Shown: piece by piece, positions 63,418 through 64,000 of the stretch
Layout: the number at the start of each line of letters is the position of its first letter
How positions within the stretch are numbered: position 1 is the stretch's first letter
NCBI RefSeq assembly: GCF_000518545.1
Contig: NZ_JADU01000001.1
Coordinates: 62,001 to 126,000 of the forward strand
Direction of reading: 5' to 3'
Source: Hallella seregens ATCC 51272
Lineage (GTDB): Bacteria > Bacteroidota > Bacteroidia > Bacteroidales > Bacteroidaceae
Length of the DNA: 64,000 nt
Notes under the pieces: generated by a model
Told to the model about the DNA's origin: nothing
The model's input: only the letters and a program-made list of their open reading frames with translations
Databases searched by the model: none
Program-made: the position numbers and the translations under genes

Positions 63418-64000
63418 ATGGAAAGCAACTTCGTAGACTACGTAAAGATCGTGTGCCGCTCGGGCAAAGGCGGGCGCGGCTCCATGCACCTGCGCCATGT
63501 GAAGTACCAGCCCAATGGCGGTCCCGACGGTGGCGACGGCGGTCATGGCGGCGACATCATCCTGCGTGGCAACCACAACTACTGGACGCTGCTCCACCTG
63601 AAGTACCAGAAGCACGTCTTTGCGGAGCACGGTGGCAACGGCGGCCGCGACAAGTGCCACGGCACCGACGGCAAGAACGCCTACATCGACGTGCCCTGCG
63701 GAACGGTGGTCTACAATGCCGAGACGGGCAAGTATGTCTGCGATGTTACCTACGACGGGCAGGAAGTGGTGCTGCTCAAGGGCGGTCGCGGCGGTTTGGG
63801 CAATTTCCAATTCCGCACGGCCACGCGCCAGGCACCCCGTTTTGCCCAGCCCGGAGAGCCCATGCAGGAGATGACGGTCATACTGGAGCTGAAGCTTCTG
63901 GCCGATGTCGGCCTCGTGGGCTTCCCCAATGCCGGCAAGTCTACGCTGCTCTCGGCCCTGTCGAGTGCGCGTCCCAAGATAGCCAACTACCCTTTCACCA
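63418..64000 (+). CDS. obgE: GTPase ObgE, N-terminal part (cut by right edge)
   Basis: About 194 residues visible. Glycine-rich Obg domain ([38 protein letters not shown]), then the G domain start with P-loop [17 protein letters not shown]. Acts in late assembly of the 50S subunit and stress control. The frame stays open at the right edge. Probably cotranscribed with hpt and adk. Confidence 0.96.
   Translation, partial: MESNFVDYVKIVCRSGKGGRGSMHLRHVKYQPNGGPDGGDGGHGGDIILRGNHNYWTLLHLKYQKHVFAEHGGNGGRDKCHGTDGKNAYIDVPCGTVVYNAETGKYVCDVTYDGQEVVLLKGGRGGLGNFQFRTATRQAPRFAQPGEPMQEMTVILELKLLADVGLVGFPNAGKSTLLSALSSARPKIANYPFT

Overview
The window looks like chromosome from a Bacteroidales species, most likely Prevotellaceae (Prevotella in the broad sense). 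Supporting signs are Bacteroidetes promoters (TTTG or CTTG, about 20 bp, TAnnTTTG), a fused str-S10-spc-alpha ribosomal superoperon without tuf, a SusC/SusD locus with a hybrid two-component regulator, zinc-free S14 and L36, and DUF3467, DUF4831 and PorT-type outer-membrane proteins. The genus is an inference. No rRNA, tRNA, CRISPR array, transposase or phage gene was seen.

Layout. 1-3.2 kb: the start of a GH35 beta-galactosidase (minus strand, cut by the left edge), a secreted PQQ-like propeller protein and an overlapping outer-membrane barrel. 3.4-4.6 kb: a DUF3467 gene with a clear promoter and terminator, then an AT-rich PIN-domain toxin-antitoxin pair. 4.7-23.2 kb: rpsL-rpsG-fusA-rpsJ through rplQ, all on the plus strand, including secY, map, infA, rpoA and the short rpmD and rpmJ genes. 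23.2-29.7 kb: a glycine-zipper lipoprotein, then minus-strand genes: an RlpA-like protein, glutamate dehydrogenase, and a large secreted protein with a small partner. 29.8-35.7 kb: a three-gene unit of an AraC-type regulator, a receiver/ATP-grasp fusion related to PEP synthase, and a membrane-bound MutS-like ATPase. 36.2-53.2 kb: a polysaccharide utilization locus, SusC-SusD-hybrid sensor-GH31-GH2-GH3, whose enzymes fit removal of xyloglucan side chains and oligosaccharide breakdown. 53.5-57.8 kb: a FucP-family sugar permease and a TonB-dependent-type barrel. 58-64 kb: class II aldolase, then Nnr and DUF4831 (minus), and hpt-adk-obgE (plus, cut by the right edge).

How it works together. The utilization locus would bind and import glycans through SusC/SusD, sense a breakdown product through the periplasmic propeller of the hybrid sensor, and release xylose, galactose and glucose with GH31, GH2 and GH3; the nearby FucP-type permease could carry the released sugars across the inner membrane, and aldolase belongs to glycolysis. 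The most unusual items are a 22-bp tandem repeat family in three intergenic regions (a possible fourth is weak), heptameric degenerate repeats between housekeeping genes, a palindrome inserted in frame in the GH35 gene, and the receiver/ATP-grasp/MutS-like gene pair.
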